A stretch of 53,477 nt of DNA from Endozoicomonas sp. ISHI1 (GCF_024606225.1 NZ_JAGRPU010000038.1:1-53477); one strand, 5' to 3'; shown: positions 8,775 to 21,391, numbered from the stretch's first letter. The notes: generated by a model not told the origin, from the sequence alone. Numbers and translations: made by a program.

Positions 8775-9200
8775 TTATTTACCAAGCTTCTTGCGAATGG
8801 CCTGCAGAGTACGGAGCTGGGCAGCAGCTTCAGCCAACTGGGTTGCCGCACGGGAGTAATCAAACTCTCCGCTCTGATTAGTCAGCTCCTGTTCAGCCAG
8901 TTTCTTGGCTTCTTCAGCAGCAAGCTCATCCATATCGTCTGCACGCAGGGCCGTGTCAGCCAGAACCTTAACCTGATTAGGCTGCACTTCCAGAAATCCA
9001 CCTGAGATGTAGAACACTTCTTCTTCACCACCCTGAGTGATCAGGCGGATTGGTCCCGGGTTCAGATCAGTCAGCAGAGGCGCGTGTCCGGGGGCAATAC
9101 CCAAATCACCCAGAGAACCGGTAGCAATAACCATCTCTACCAGTCCGGAGAAGATCTCCTCCTCGGCGCTAACGATGTCACAGTGAACCGTGATCGCCAT
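8775..9200 (-). CDS. atpC: ATP synthase F1 epsilon subunit
   Basis: This 141-residue epsilon subunit of the F1 sector links the gamma stalk to the c-ring and modulates ATPase activity. The N-terminal beta-sandwich motif ([23 protein letters not shown]) and the C-terminal helical hairpin are complete. I chose ATG 9200 over the in-frame GTG at 9209. The GTG lies inside the ribosome-binding site GAGGAGGTGA, which is correctly spaced for the ATG, and the resulting protein begins MAITVHCD as usual for the family. It is the last gene of the atp operon and ends at the terminator shared with the OTU gene. Confidence 0.95.
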   Translation of the reverse strand: MAITVHCDIVSAEEEIFSGLVEMVIATGSLGDLGIAPGHAPLLTDLNPGPIRLITQGGEEEVFYISGGFLEVQPNQVKVLADTALRADDMDELAAEEAKKLAEQELTNQSGEFDYSRAATQLAEAAAQLRTLQAIRKKLGK

Positions 9201-9303
9201 TTGTGTCACCTCCTCTTATGTTCACGAATGAACGTTAAACCGGAAATGCAGGAGCCATTTCCGGTGCGGGGTGACGCTCATGAAAAACAGAGCGCCCCGG
9301 ACA

Positions 9304-10722
<1,419 letters not shown>

Positions 10723-11583
10723 TTAAACCGCTGCAGCGCCACTGACGATTTCGGACAGTTCCTGTGTGATTGCAGCCTGACGAGCCTTGTTGTATACCAA
10801 CTGAAGCTCATCGATCAGATTGCCGGCGTTATCGGTTGCGTTCTTCATTGCAATCATTCGAGCGGCCTGCTCACAGGCGTTATTTTCAACTACTGCCTGG
10901 AATACCTGGGATTCGATATACCTGACCAACAGTCCATCCAGCAACTGTTTGGCATCAGGTTCATAAAGATAATCCCAGGGTCTTTTCAGCGACTCATCTT
11001 CATCTGGAACCAGAGGCAATAACTGCAGTACCTCGGGAGACTGGGTCATGGTGTTGACGAAGCGGTTGTGAACAACATACAAGCGGTCGATTTCGCCGTT
11101 TTCGTACTTGTCCAGCATCACCTTTACACCACCGATCAGATCAGCAATGTTGGGTGAGTCACCAATGTGTGTTGTGGCTGCCACGACGTTACCGCCGTAA
11201 CTACGGAAAAATCCAACTGCCTTGCTGCCGACCAGGCAAAGATCTATTTCAGCACCCTGATCTTTCCACTGAGACATACTCTCAATGGTTTTCTTGAACA
11301 GGTTGATGTTCAGACCTCCACAGAGGCCCCGATCTGTGGAAATGATGATAAAACCAACACGCTTCACCTCACGTTCTGTCATGAAGGTGTGCTTGTACTC
11401 GGCATTGGCATGAGCAACATGCCCGACGACATGACGGATACGTTCAGCATAAGGGCGGCTGGTTTCTCTCCGCTCCTGAGCTTTCCGCATCTTACTCGCC
11501 GCCACCATTTCCATAGCGCTGGTGATCTTCTGCGTACCTTTTATGGACGATATCTGCGTCCGGATCTCTTTTGCGCCTGCCAT
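10723..11583 (-). CDS. atpG: ATP synthase F1 gamma subunit
   Basis: This 286-residue gamma subunit is the central rotor shaft. The N-terminal helix [32 protein letters not shown] and the C-terminal helix ([13 protein letters not shown]... [20 protein letters not shown]) form the coiled coil that turns inside the alpha3-beta3 head. Both conserved ends are present and the length matches E. coli (287). It sits between atpA and atpD in the operon. Confidence 0.96.
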   Translation of the reverse strand: MAGAKEIRTQISSIKGTQKITSAMEMVAASKMRKAQERRETSRPYAERIRHVVGHVAHANAEYKHTFMTEREVKRVGFIIISTDRGLCGGLNINLFKKTIESMSQWKDQGAEIDLCLVGSKAVGFFRSYGGNVVAATTHIGDSPNIADLIGGVKVMLDKYENGEIDRLYVVHNRFVNTMTQSPEVLQLLPLVPDEDESLKRPWDYLYEPDAKQLLDGLLVRYIESQVFQAVVENNACEQAARMIAMKNATDNAGNLIDELQLVYNKARQAAITQELSEIVSGAAAV

Positions 11584-11639
11584 TGTGTTTCCTCAGCTAC
11601 CTTTAACGGCTACCAAGGCAGCCGTCAGCCATGAGCCTG

Positions 11640-13181
11640 TTACCAGGACTGGGTGGCCTTGAACTTCTCAATAGCCGCTTTGATACCCTCTTCAATTTCA
11701 CCGTTGTAATCCCCAGATTCATTGATGCGAGCCATCAGCTCACCGAATTCAGAGTTTACAAAGCTCAGCAGGGCAGCTTCAAAGTCCAGGATCTTATTTA
11801 ACTCAACGCCTTCCAGGTAGCCTTTTTCAGCGGCATAGATGACAACACCCATGTCAGCAACAGACATTGGCGCATACTGTTTCTGCTTCATCAGTTCAGT
11901 AACACGCTGACCGTGCTCAAGCTGCTTACGGGTCGCTTCATCGAGGTCAGAAGCAAACTGAGCAAATGCCTGCAGTTCTCGATACTGAGCCAGAGCCAGA
12001 CGGATACCACCGCCCAGTTTCTTGATGATCTTGGTCTGAGCAGCACCGCCCACACGGGATACAGAAATACCGGCATTCATCGCAGGACGGATGCCCGCAT
12101 TGAACAGATCGGTTTCCAGGAAGATCTGACCGTCGGTGATAGAGATTACGTTGGTCGGTACGAATGCCGATACGTCACCTGCCTGAGTCTCAATGATAGG
12201 CAGAGCCGTCAGGGAACCGGTCTGGCCCTTCACTTTACCATCGGTCAGCTTTTCAACGTGCTCTGCGTTTACACGGGAAGCACGCTCCAGCAGACGGGAG
12301 TGCAGATAAAATACGTCACCCGGGTAAGCTTCACGACCCGGTGGACGACGCAGCAACAGGGAGATTTGACGATAGGCCCAAGCCTGTTTGGTCAGATCAT
12401 CATAAACAATCAGGGCATCTTCACCCAGATCGCGGAAATATTCACCCATTGAGCAACCGGCAAAAGGAGCCAGAAACTGCATGGATGCCGGATCGGAAGC
12501 ACCCGCAGCCACTACAATGGTATGTTCCATTGCACCGTGCTCTTCCAGTTTGCGTACCACGTTGGCGATAGAAGACTGCTTCTGGCCAATCGCTACGTAG
12601 ACACACTTTATACCGGTACCTTTCTGGTTGATGATCGCATCGATGGCCAGAGCGGTCTTACCCGTCTGACGGTCACCGATGATCAGCTCACGCTGACCAC
12701 GACCAACAGGAACCATGGCGTCAACGGACTTGTAACCTGTCTGAATCGGCTCGTCCACAGACTGACGAGCGATAACGCCTGGCGCTACTTTTTCGATAGG
12801 AGACGTTTCGGTAGCGTCAACAGCACCTTTGCCGTCGATGGGGTTACCCAGCGCATCAACAACACGTCCCAGTAACTGCCTGCCAACAGGAACTTCAAGA
12901 ATTCGTCCGGTGCACTGAACAGTCTGGCCTTCAGCCAACTGACCATAGTCACCTAATACAACGGCGCCGACGGAGTCCTGCTCCAGGTTCAACGCCATAC
13001 CGTACACACCGCCGGGGAACTTGATCATTTCCCCGTACATGACCTCTTGCAGACCGTGTATACGAACAATACCGTCAGTGACACTGACGATGGTGCCCTC
13101 ATTGCGGGCTTCACTGGACACATCTAGCTGCTCTATGCGGCTCTTGATGATGTCACTGACCTCGGAAGGATTCAGTTGCAT
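11640..13181 (-). CDS. atpA: ATP synthase F1 alpha subunit
   Basis: This 513-residue regulatory, nucleotide-binding alpha subunit has exactly the E. coli length. It starts [19 protein letters not shown]. The non-catalytic Walker [11 protein letters not shown] is near residue 170 and is followed by [17 protein letters not shown]. The alpha signature is in the [21 protein letters not shown] region. It forms the alpha3-beta3 hexamer with AtpD. It is a normal member of the atp operon, between atpH and atpG. Confidence 0.97.
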   Translation of the reverse strand: MQLNPSEVSDIIKSRIEQLDVSSEARNEGTIVSVTDGIVRIHGLQEVMYGEMIKFPGGVYGMALNLEQDSVGAVVLGDYGQLAEGQTVQCTGRILEVPVGRQLLGRVVDALGNPIDGKGAVDATETSPIEKVAPGVIARQSVDEPIQTGYKSVDAMVPVGRGQRELIIGDRQTGKTALAIDAIINQKGTGIKCVYVAIGQKQSSIANVVRKLEEHGAMEHTIVVAAGASDPASMQFLAPFAGCSMGEYFRDLGEDALIVYDDLTKQAWAYRQISLLLRRPPGREAYPGDVFYLHSRLLERASRVNAEHVEKLTDGKVKGQTGSLTALPIIETQAGDVSAFVPTNVISITDGQIFLETDLFNAGIRPAMNAGISVSRVGGAAQTKIIKKLGGGIRLALAQYRELQAFAQFASDLDEATRKQLEHGQRVTELMKQKQYAPMSVADMGVVIYAAEKGYLEGVELNKILDFEAALLSFVNSEFGELMARINESGDYNGEIEEGIKAAIEKFKATQSW

Positions 13182-13218
13182 AGCTTACCTGCCAAACTCT
13201 TTACTTAAAAAAAAGTAA

Positions 13219-13752
13219 CTATGAAATCATCGCATCGGCAAGCTTGGTCAACCGTGAGCGGACACTGCCGTCGATAACGAGGTCTCCAGCTTTCACGATG
13301 ACGCCGCCGATCAGGTAGTTATCTACCTGTGTATGCATTCGTACTGATCGACCAAGACGTTTTTCAACTTTCTTTGCGATCTTGTCCTGCTGTTCATCGG
13401 ACAGCGGGAAAGCCGAAGTGACGACAATATCCTGATAACTCTGATCCTGTGCTTTCATCTGCTCAAAGATCGCGTCGATCTGGGGAAGCAGGAAAATCCG
13501 TTTTTTATTCGTAAGGATCCGAATATAGTTCTCGACTTCAACCGAAAGGCTGCCTTCGCACAATTTGATAAAGGCGTCTGCCTTCATGTCTCCGGTAGTG
13601 GACGGGTCTTTCAGCATCCTGCCCACAGCCTGACGCCTGGATACGCTCGCACATAAAGTTAGCATCTGAGACCATTCACACAGCTGATCATGCTCTTTTG
13701 CTATCTTGAATGCGGCCTTGGCATAGGGACGGGCACATGTGGTCAATTCCAT
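13219..13752 (-). CDS. atpH: ATP synthase F1 delta subunit
   Basis: This 177-residue delta subunit has the same length as in E. coli. It sits on top of F1 and connects it to the b-subunit peripheral stalk. The N-terminal ARPYAKAAF motif and the C-terminal segment (VDNYLIGGVIVKAGDLVIDGSV) are the two family hallmarks. It follows atpF with a 12-base gap, suggesting translational coupling. Confidence 0.95.
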   Translation of the reverse strand: MELTTCARPYAKAAFKIAKEHDQLCEWSQMLTLCASVSRRQAVGRMLKDPSTTGDMKADAFIKLCEGSLSVEVENYIRILTNKKRIFLLPQIDAIFEQMKAQDQSYQDIVVTSAFPLSDEQQDKIAKKVEKRLGRSVRMHTQVDNYLIGGVIVKAGDLVIDGSVRSRLTKLADAMIS

Positions 13753-13764
13753 GGTCTATCCCCT

Positions 13765-14235
13765 TTAGAGTTCAGCAACCAGGTCATCAACCAGACGGCT
13801 GTTAGCAGACTCGTCCAGGTTCTCACCCAGAATACGCTCAGCACCGACAATCGCCAGGGTGGCAACCTGAGAACGCAAAGCTTCGCGAGCTCTATTGGCT
13901 TCCTGCTCGATTTCAGCCTGTGCAGCCACCTTGATGCGGTCAGCTTCTTCACGGGCCTGCTCTTTAGCTTCTTCAACGATCTGGGCAGAGCGTTTGTTTG
14001 CCAGTTCGATGATTTCCTGAGCCTTTTCACGAGCTTCACGCAGTTCTTCGAGAACTTTTTTCTGAGCCAGTTCCAGCTCTTTTTGACCACGAGCTGCAGC
14101 GTCCAGTCCGTCAGCAATTTGTTTCTTGCGGTCGTTAAGGGCCTGCATGATGGGTGGCCATACATACTTCATGCAGAACCAGACAAACACCGCGAAAGCG
14201 ATCGTCTGACCGATGATAGTTGCATTGATATTCAT
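13765..14235 (-). CDS. atpF: ATP synthase F0 b subunit
   Basis: This 156-residue b subunit is the peripheral stator stalk. A single N-terminal membrane helix ([21 protein letters not shown]) is followed by the conserved [21 protein letters not shown] and a long charged helix that dimerises as a coiled coil and contacts the delta subunit. It has exactly the E. coli length. It lies between atpE and atpH after a 212-base spacer. Confidence 0.95.
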   Translation of the reverse strand: MNINATIIGQTIAFAVFVWFCMKYVWPPIMQALNDRKKQIADGLDAAARGQKELELAQKKVLEELREAREKAQEIIELANKRSAQIVEEAKEQAREEADRIKVAAQAEIEQEANRAREALRSQVATLAIVGAERILGENLDESANSRLVDDLVAEL

Positions 14236-14447
14236 GCGAACTCCAAATGCTCCAGTAAAATCTTAAAATCCTGCCTCAGATGAGCGTACTATTTTATTTA
14301 GCAAAATAAGACGCTTCCAACAAAGTTGCTTGGGTCAGCGTATCAGCCATTGAGTACTAACCAGGATCTTTGTTCGGCTTATCGTTTCGATACGGTTTTA
14401 TCAGACCGGCCGTACATCAACGCCAAGCCGGATCTTCACTACAGCTA

Positions 14448-14765
<318 letters not shown>

Positions 14766-14793
14766 TCAGTCACCTGACGTGCAATATCTATTA

Positions 14794-15693
<900 letters not shown>

Positions 15694-15726
15694 TCATTGT
15701 ATAAATCTGTCGTCAGTAAACCCGCG

Positions 15727-16161
15727 TCAACTCTTTATTAGTAGAGGGGTCAGCCAGCTTACTGCCTGAATCAAAGCAAATGCACCGAACATCGCCAAGG
15801 GTTCGATTGACGGTATCAGTGTAAAAATCAGAATGAACGCAAGGATCGTTAAAGCAAACTTTCCGGCTTCACCCTGGTAAAATGACCTGACTATTTCCTG
15901 CGCCGCACTGGCTCCCCGATATCGAAATGCTCTCCAGACCAGATAAGCATTGGGGATACTGCATGCCAAACCACCTGACAGAGCGGATACAGCGAAAGAC
16001 TTACCCAGCGGCAGCAAAAGCAATGTCAGAGATACTGTAGTCAACAGTTGAGCAACGACAACACTATAGAAACGCGGCTGTTGCAAATGCGGGTACCTGG
16101 CCCGACTGTCACTTCTAAACATCTCTTTGCTTTTGGCTCTCCACGTCGTTTCTACAGACAT
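15727..16161 (-). CDS. atpI: ATP synthase assembly protein AtpI
   Basis: This 144-residue small membrane protein is at the head of the atp operon, where AtpI assists c-ring assembly. It has four hydrophobic segments (VVVAQLLTTVSLTLLLL, VSALSGGLACSIPNAYLVW, FALTILAFILIFTLI, LAMFGAFALIQAV) and the ...IPNAYLVWRAFRY pattern of the family. Sequence conservation is low in this family, so position supports the call as much as motif. ATG 16161 has an AGGA ribosome-binding site six bases upstream. Confidence 0.85.
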   Translation of the reverse strand: MSVETTWRAKSKEMFRSDSRARYPHLQQPRFYSVVVAQLLTTVSLTLLLLPLGKSFAVSALSGGLACSIPNAYLVWRAFRYRGASAAQEIVRSFYQGEAGKFALTILAFILIFTLIPSIEPLAMFGAFALIQAVSWLTPLLIKS

Positions 16162-16335
16162 AGATTCCTGTATTTTACCTGAACATCATGACAGGCCTGA
16201 TAAGTCTTAATCCGCCCCTCAGAAACTGGCAGGGGTTTCAGCCTTTGCGATGTGTGAAGACAGTTAAACATCAGATGGTAAAACTTCACACAACTGAAAA
16301 TCTTAGAACTTTTTTTCACCCCTTCGGCGCGCGAA

Positions 16336-16365
16336 AGTATACTAGTGACATGCACCTACGTTCAA
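16336..16365 (-). promoter_or_regulatory. candidate atp operon promoter
   Basis: On the minus strand there is TTGAAC, an 18-base spacer and TATACT, followed by a GC-rich discriminator (TTCGCGCGCCG). It lies about 175 bases upstream of atpI, leaving a leader in which no convincing gene is seen. The discriminator suggests growth-rate control; that is an inference. Confidence 0.5.
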
Positions 16366-16442
16366 CTAATATCTTAAGGGTTGGTTTTATACGACTACGG
16401 AACAGTAACATCCCGCCAACCTGAATGGATAGCGGCCAATCA

Positions 16443-17345
16443 TTAACTGATTAAAAGCTTGTCATCCCATCTCAAAATAAAATCAGAGACTTTCTTGATC
16501 ACACCACTTCGATATTTTTTTCTGTTTAGTAACAAATAAAAATGACGATTCAGGGTCAGGTCAGACACGCTGATTGTTGATAGCAGACCCGCATTCCTGG
16601 CTCGCCATACAGCCAGGTTGGAAATACAACCAATACCCAGTCCTTCCATGACAGCCTGCTTAACGGCTTCAGCCCGGTTAAGGCTCATAATGACGTTGGG
16701 CGTACACAAGCGTGCAGCCAGCACTTCATCAAACAGTTCACGTGTTCCCGAGCCTGTCTCCCTGAGTATCCACTCTTCGTCTTTCAGTGACTGAAGATCC
16801 ACTGTCTTCCCGGCCATGGGATGATCAGGGTGACAAATAATAACAAGCTCATCTTCGCGCCAGGGGATCACTTCAATATCCGGGTGCAGACAGCTACCTT
16901 CCACTACGGCCAGATCAACCTCCATAGCCAATATTCTCTGCTGAATACTACGGGTATTATCAACCGTCAATTCGGCCCTGATATGAGGGAATTCCTTGAA
17001 AAAATCCCCAAGGATACGAGGCATCAGGTTATTGCCAATGGTGGAACTTGCATGAATCTTCAGCGCTCCCTCTTCATAACAGCTGTTCTCTATAAACTGC
17101 GTTTCGATCTCATGGGCGCGGTCAATCAGCTCTGCAGCCAATGGTAATAATGCACGTCCAGAATCGTTTAATGTCATGGACGCGCCAGCGTGCCGGTCAA
17201 ATAAAGGACCTAAATGCTTCTCCAGTTCTGACAGAGCCATACTGGCAGCAGGCTGTGAAATAAACAGCGATTCTGCCGCTGCAGTGACTCTGCCGCACTG
17301 GGCGACCGCCTTAAAAATTGCAAGCTGTCTCAATGTGATATGCAT
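16443..17345 (-). CDS. LysR-family transcriptional regulator
   Basis: This is a 300-residue LysR-type regulator. The N-terminal winged helix-turn-helix (about residues 4-62: LRQLAIFKAVAQCGRVTAAAESLFISQPAASMALSELE with usual spacing) is followed by a periplasmic-binding-protein-like effector domain (about 90-295). The motif CHPDHPMAGK and the ETGSGTRELF segment resemble the YeiE/CysR subgroup, which responds to small anions such as sulfite; the ligand here is unknown. The gene stands alone, downstream of the atp promoter region and transcribed the same way. Its own upstream region (17346 onward) is AT-rich. Confidence 0.9.
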   Translation of the reverse strand: MHITLRQLAIFKAVAQCGRVTAAAESLFISQPAASMALSELEKHLGPLFDRHAGASMTLNDSGRALLPLAAELIDRAHEIETQFIENSCYEEGALKIHASSTIGNNLMPRILGDFFKEFPHIRAELTVDNTRSIQQRILAMEVDLAVVEGSCLHPDIEVIPWREDELVIICHPDHPMAGKTVDLQSLKDEEWILRETGSGTRELFDEVLAARLCTPNVIMSLNRAEAVKQAVMEGLGIGCISNLAVWRARNAGLLSTISVSDLTLNRHFYLLLNRKKYRSGVIKKVSDFILRWDDKLLIS

Positions 17346-17743
17346 CTACTGCTCCGATACCAATGGCCCACTCAAAAAGGACGTTACGACCGCGGTTGGC
17401 ATAAATTAAACATGGCTGAAACCAATCTCAACAGACATAAAATAATATTACATTTATCGCATAAATAATTGATTTTTAATTATAAAGAAGAGTATGTCAT
17501 CTTTCGATAATTTTTGTTTTTTCTAAGGAGTCCGAACAAGTTTTGAATTAAAAATAGATTTACAATCACCTACTCATAAGTCTTCCTTATAAGACTCCAT
17601 TGATTTATTGATTATTCAAGAAATAAGCCTGCTTCTTATAATTTATTGACCATCACCAGACCAATAATAAAACTTTTTATAGGGATCTTTTGAAAGCGTA
17701 CCCAAAAGAAATTCCTATAACAATTATCCAATGAGGAGTAGCC
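17346..17743. other. AT-rich intergenic region upstream of the small ORF
   Basis: About 400 bases hold no convincing gene. The segment 17574-17660 shares diverged similarity with 18053-18140 (see the repeat entry). The region contains the upstream side of the LysR gene and, near its right end, the ribosome-binding site of the 54-residue ORF. Confidence 0.5.
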
Positions 17744-17908
17744 ATGCACAGGGAATATGATGACACTAATATAAGGCATTGGGTTGATCTTAAAAAACAA
17801 ACATCTGTTCTCGAGAAAATTGTGACTTGCAAAAAAAAGAGAAAAAACCCATCAACACTTGATAGTCTTAGCGCTTTTTTTCGTGAAGCAGATAAGTATT
17901 TGAAATAA
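17744..17908 (+). CDS. small basic hypothetical protein (54 aa)
   Basis: A 54-residue ORF begins MHREYDDTNIRHWVDLKKQ and ends SLSAFFREADKYLK. I do not recognise a family. The call rests on a strong ribosome-binding site (GAGGAG, five bases before the ATG), a clean in-frame stop and a terminator-like hairpin directly downstream (17916-17939). The protein is lysine-rich in the middle (KKKRKNP) and has no membrane segment. It lies alone in an AT-rich region within a decayed duplication, so it may be the surviving member of a small accessory family. Confidence 0.5.
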   Translation: MHREYDDTNIRHWVDLKKQTSVLEKIVTCKKKRKNPSTLDSLSAFFREADKYLK

Positions 17909-17915
17909 GCATTTT

Positions 17916-17939
17916 GTAGGAAAATTTATCCTGCTTTTT
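17916..17939 (+). terminator. terminator of the 54-residue ORF
   Basis: GTAGGA pairs with TCCTGC (one G-T wobble) around an 8-base AT-rich loop and is followed directly by TTTTT. The stem is short, so confidence is moderate. Confidence 0.45.
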
Positions 17940-18529
17940 CATCCTCCCTGGCTTTTTTCAGGATAAAATACGATAACTTTTTCAGGGTTAAACCGGGTTT
18001 GACCAAGTAATGAGCTGATTTAACCAACCCGGATAATAGTGATATACAGAACACATAAGCTCGACTTATAAGTATCTATAGTTTTATTGATTATCCGCAG
18101 AGACCTTCAGACCTCTATAATTCGCTCGCCATCATCAAGAACAATACGTAACCGCTACTTTCAACTTCCGACATTGAAAGATCGGCAGATACGACCGAGA
18201 TCACGAGTCACGACAAAAATATAAAACATATTAAGCACATAGCATTTGCACCAGAAGAACAGCCACTGTTCCTGGAAATGCATTTATCATAGCAGTGAAA
18301 TTGTTATCGGATTTTGTTTATTAAAACCAGTAATCTTCAGGACAAAATTCTATAGCTTTTTCAAACTGACAGTGTGCGACAGCTATTAGGCTGCTTTATG
18401 CAGCCGATTTTTTGGTCTGCAATCTGCCTACATTCTGCTCGACTTCTGAGCCCATTTTTAAAAACGCTTCATTAAAAACAATTAGCCGCTTTCAATATCG
18501 CTTCTCTGACAGGTCAATCCAGTAATACT

Positions 18530-18892
18530 CTAATTGTTGTTGGCACTGGGAACAACCTGACCTTTCTCTTTAGTCGTTTGACCAATGTAATCAGCCAGGA
18601 CCTGACGATTTTCATCAGGAGCAGCGAAAGCAACAAACTTCTCTCTGGTACCTGCAAAGTTACCATCACCAAAGTCCCGGTTGGTGCGATCCAGACAGAC
18701 AACCCAGTTCCCTTCGGGCACCATCCAGTCAACGACCATTGTGGAAATATTATCAAGCTCCATGCCACTCCGGGCGAAGAAGCGCTTGAGACGCCCACGC
18801 TTGGAGTCAATTCCGGTACCGTGCTCCACAGTTCGGGCAATACCGGACAGGTTGAGTGACATCAATCTGATACTCAACTCCTTCAATCGCAT
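18530..18892 (-). pseudogene. transposase fragment (IS4-like N-terminal part)
   Basis: This 120-residue open frame resembles the N-terminal third of IS4-type DDE transposases. It has LNLSGIARTVEHGTGIDSKRGRLKRFFAR, then VDWMVPEGNWVVCLDRTNRDFGDGN, matching the family pattern of an Arg-rich helix followed by LDRTNWKFG with the first catalytic Asp. The usual Trp in DRTNW is Arg here. After about residue 75 the sequence no longer looks like a transposase, and the other catalytic residues are absent, so it is a non-functional remnant. No terminal inverted repeats could be assigned. A TGTTGTTGGCA motif occurs near both ends in opposite orientation and may be coincidental. Confidence 0.6.
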
Positions 18893-18982
18893 CGAAGTTG
18901 TAATCGAAATACATGAATGCCAACAACATTATTATCAGGGCTTTGCGTATAACCTACCTTGTGTTTATTGGGTATGGGGCAC

Positions 18983-19885
18983 TCATTGAATATGAGCCAG
19001 AACCCCGTCCAGTTCATCCAGGCTATTGTAGGAAATCACCAGTTTTCCCTTGCCTTTGGCATTGTGGGTAATGGCCACTCTGGCTCCGACACGATCCGAT
19101 AAGTCGTCCTCCAGACGTTTGATGTCAGGATCTATTTTCTTCGAGGTCTTTTTCTTACCCTGCTCTTTTTCCTGCACCATGCGACGCACCAGAGCTTCTG
19201 TCTGGCGAACAGAGAGCCCCTTAGCCACGACGGTTCTTGCGGCTTCCAGCTGTTCCATATCAGACAGTGGCAGTAGAGCGCGGGCGTGCCCCATTTCCAG
19301 GTCACCGTATTCCAGCATTTTTTTTACGTCAGAACTCAACGACATAAGACGTAAGATATTGGCTACTGCTGCTCTGGATTTACCCACGGCCTCAGCCACT
19401 TCCTGCTGAGTCAGTTCAAACTCTTTCTGCAGGCGTGAAAGCGCAATGGCTTCTTCAATAGGGTTAAGATCTTCCCGCTGAATGTTCTCGATCAGTGCCA
19501 TCGCTATAGCCGCTTCGTCAGGAACATCCCGGACCAGGGCAGGCACTTCAGCCAGGCCGGCAAGCTGTGCAGCTCTCCAGCGACGTTCTCCGGCAATGAT
19601 CTCATAACGATTATGAGACAACGGGCGAACCACAATGGGTTGCATGATGCCCTGGGCCTTGATACTTTCAGCCAGTTCTTCCAGAGCATCCGGATGCATA
19701 TCCCGACGCGGCTGATATTTTCCACGCACCACAAACTCGACAGGAATCTCTTTCAGCTCCTTGTCCTGAAAGGTTTCGCCTTCAGACGTTTCTGTCAGGT
19801 TGGTTAATTCATCGGAAACGGATGAAGAGAGGTTAGCGCCTCCCATCAGCGCACTTAAATTGGTGCCAAGACGTTTTTTAGCCAT
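18983..19885 (-). CDS. parB: chromosome partitioning protein ParB
   Basis: This 300-residue ParB is a CTP-dependent DNA clamp that loads at parS sites and spreads to segregate the origin. The N-terminal MAKKRLGTNLSALMGG motif binds ParA. The CTPase core has GERRWRAAQLAGL and the ENIQREDLNPIEEA segment. A central helix-turn-helix (TQQEVAEAVGKSRAAVANILRLM) reads parS, and the C-terminal domain dimerises. Its start overlaps the parA stop by one base (TGATG), so the two are translationally coupled. Two perfect parS sites lie in recF, 28 kb to the right. Confidence 0.96.
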   Translation of the reverse strand: MAKKRLGTNLSALMGGANLSSSVSDELTNLTETSEGETFQDKELKEIPVEFVVRGKYQPRRDMHPDALEELAESIKAQGIMQPIVVRPLSHNRYEIIAGERRWRAAQLAGLAEVPALVRDVPDEAAIAMALIENIQREDLNPIEEAIALSRLQKEFELTQQEVAEAVGKSRAAVANILRLMSLSSDVKKMLEYGDLEMGHARALLPLSDMEQLEAARTVVAKGLSVRQTEALVRRMVQEKEQGKKKTSKKIDPDIKRLEDDLSDRVGARVAITHNAKGKGKLVISYNSLDELDGVLAHIQ

Positions 19886-20697
19886 CAGGTTCCTGTCTTC
19901 CTTTCAGTCTTGAGCCCCTTGTTAAGAGCCTCTTGTCTGCGAACCAGCTCACCCGCCAGTGCCAGGTAAGCAACCGCTCCTCTGGAGGTTCGGTCATAAG
20001 CCAGTACCGGCTTACCATGGCTTGGAGCCTCTGCCAGACGCACATTCCGTGGGATAACGGTACGATAAACCTGATCGCCAAAATGGCCAATCAACTGTCT
20101 GGAGACTTCGTTGGTCAAACCCATTCGGGGGTCGTACATGGTTCTGAGCAGACCCTCAATGTGCAGCTTCGGATTAACGGTCTGTCTGATACCGGTAATG
20201 GTTTCCATCAGAGCGGTTAAGCCTTCCAGAGCATAATACTCACACTGCATGGGTATTATGACGCCTTCTGCAGCAGTCAGAGCATTCAGCGTCAGCATAT
20301 TAAGCGACGGAGGGCAATCAATCAGAATAAAGTCGTAGCGATCACTAACAGCAGAAAGTGCATTTCTCAGCCGCGTCTCTCTGGCCTCCATTGACATGAG
20401 TTCAACTTCAGCGGCAGTGAGGTCGGCGTTAGTGGGAACCACGTCGTAGCCGGCTTCTTCTGCGTTCTGAATAACCTGATCAATGGTGCATCGTCCGGTC
20501 AAAACATGATAGGAGGAATACTCCAGACCATGCTTATTGATACCACTTCCCGTCGTGGCATTGCCCTGAGGGTCCATATCAACCAGTAAAACCTTTCGTT
20601 TGGTCGCCACCAGAGAGGCGGACAAGTTGATGCAGGAAGTGGTCTTTCCTACCCCACCTTTTTGGTTCGTTACCGCAAGAATTTTTCCCACTGCCAA
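19885..20697 (-). CDS. parA: chromosome partitioning ATPase ParA
   Basis: This 270-residue ParA/Soj ATPase is the partner of ParB. The deviant Walker A motif KGGVGKTTSCINL is near residue 12-24 with both signature lysines. The Walker A' segment is DMDPQGNATTGSG and the Walker B segment is FILIDCPPSLNMLTLNAL. The length matches chromosomal Soj-type ParA proteins that lack a DNA-binding extension. The gene lies between rsmG and parB, the standard order near gammaproteobacterial origins. Confidence 0.96.
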   Translation of the reverse strand: MAVGKILAVTNQKGGVGKTTSCINLSASLVATKRKVLLVDMDPQGNATTGSGINKHGLEYSSYHVLTGRCTIDQVIQNAEEAGYDVVPTNADLTAAEVELMSMEARETRLRNALSAVSDRYDFILIDCPPSLNMLTLNALTAAEGVIIPMQCEYYALEGLTALMETITGIRQTVNPKLHIEGLLRTMYDPRMGLTNEVSRQLIGHFGDQVYRTVIPRNVRLAEAPSHGKPVLAYDRTSRGAVAYLALAGELVRRQEALNKGLKTERKTGT

Positions 20698-20743
20698 TTG
20701 CTACCGTATCGTCTTTGTGTTTTTAAAAAGCTGTTTGTTTAAA

Positions 20744-21388
20744 CTACACGTCTGCCTTCAGGATAACCAGATGCCTCTGTGCTTCACAACCCGGAACGTA
20801 CAGAGCATGACTTTCCAGAAGGGAAATTTCCGGTCTTGACTGCTTCAGATCAACCAGTTCCTGTTCCGGAAACAGGCCTTTCATTGCCAGAAACTTTCCA
20901 CCCGCCCTGATCAGATGGTGTGTGCCATTGACCATATCAGCCAGAGAACTGAATGCTCTGGACATAATAACGTCAAACGGCTGGTGTGCCTCAAAGGATT
21001 CTACCCGGCAATTTGCCACTGTGACATTTTCAAGACCCAGTTCTGTTTTAGCCTGAGTCATAAAACGGGTTTTCTTACCGTTACTGTCCAGCAACGTGTA
21101 TTGCTTTTGTGGGTTAAGGATCGCCATAGGTATGCCTGGCAGACCGGGCCCGGAGCCTACGTCCATTAGATAATCACCTTCCATAAAGGGAGCAATACTA
21201 AGGCTGTCGTGTATATGCCGAGACACCATTTCCAGCGGATCCCTGACGGCGGTCAGATTATAAGCTCTGTTCCACTTGGCTAGCAGCTCTACATAACGGG
21301 CCAGCATGTCCGCCTGGCTATCCGCCAGCGACAGGGATTGTGCAGCTGCGCCCTCGCAGATACGTTCACGTAAGGACAGAAATGACAT
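20744..21388 (-). CDS. rsmG: 16S rRNA (guanine527-N7)-methyltransferase
   Basis: This 214-residue RsmG (GidB) is an S-adenosylmethionine-dependent enzyme that makes m7G527 in 16S rRNA. The SAM-binding motif LMDVGSGPGLPGIPMAIL is near residue 72. The family segment WNRAYNLTAVRDPLEMVSRHIHDSL precedes it, and DVIMSRAFSSL follows. ATG 21388 is chosen over TTG 21391. It sits upstream of parA and downstream of mnmG in transcription order, but a 624-base gap separates it from mnmG, longer than in most relatives. Confidence 0.95.
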   Translation of the reverse strand: MSFLSLRERICEGAAAQSLSLADSQADMLARYVELLAKWNRAYNLTAVRDPLEMVSRHIHDSLSIAPFMEGDYLMDVGSGPGLPGIPMAILNPQKQYTLLDSNGKKTRFMTQAKTELGLENVTVANCRVESFEAHQPFDVIMSRAFSSLADMVNGTHHLIRAGGKFLAMKGLFPEQELVDLKQSRPEISLLESHALYVPGCEAQRHLVILKADV

Positions 21389-21391
21389 CAA

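Larger units (their letters stand above)
17574..18360. repeat. diverged direct repeats, decayed duplication
   Basis: Two pairs of matching blocks occur in the same order. The first pair is CTTATAAG...TTTATTGATTAT...CCATCA at 17574-17660 and again at 18053-18140. The second pair is CAGGATAAAATACGATAACT at about 17955 and CAGGACAAAATTCTATAGCT at about 18338. The first interval encloses the small ORF. The second has no equivalent reading frame and looks decayed. Confidence 0.5.

Noticed and set aside
11913-12452. 179-residue rightward open frame
   Set aside because: Antisense to atpA, with no ribosome-binding site and no domain.
17541-17566. TTGAAT...TACAAT as a promoter for the 54-residue ORF
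   Set aside because: The spacer is only 12 bases, too short for a sigma-70 promoter.
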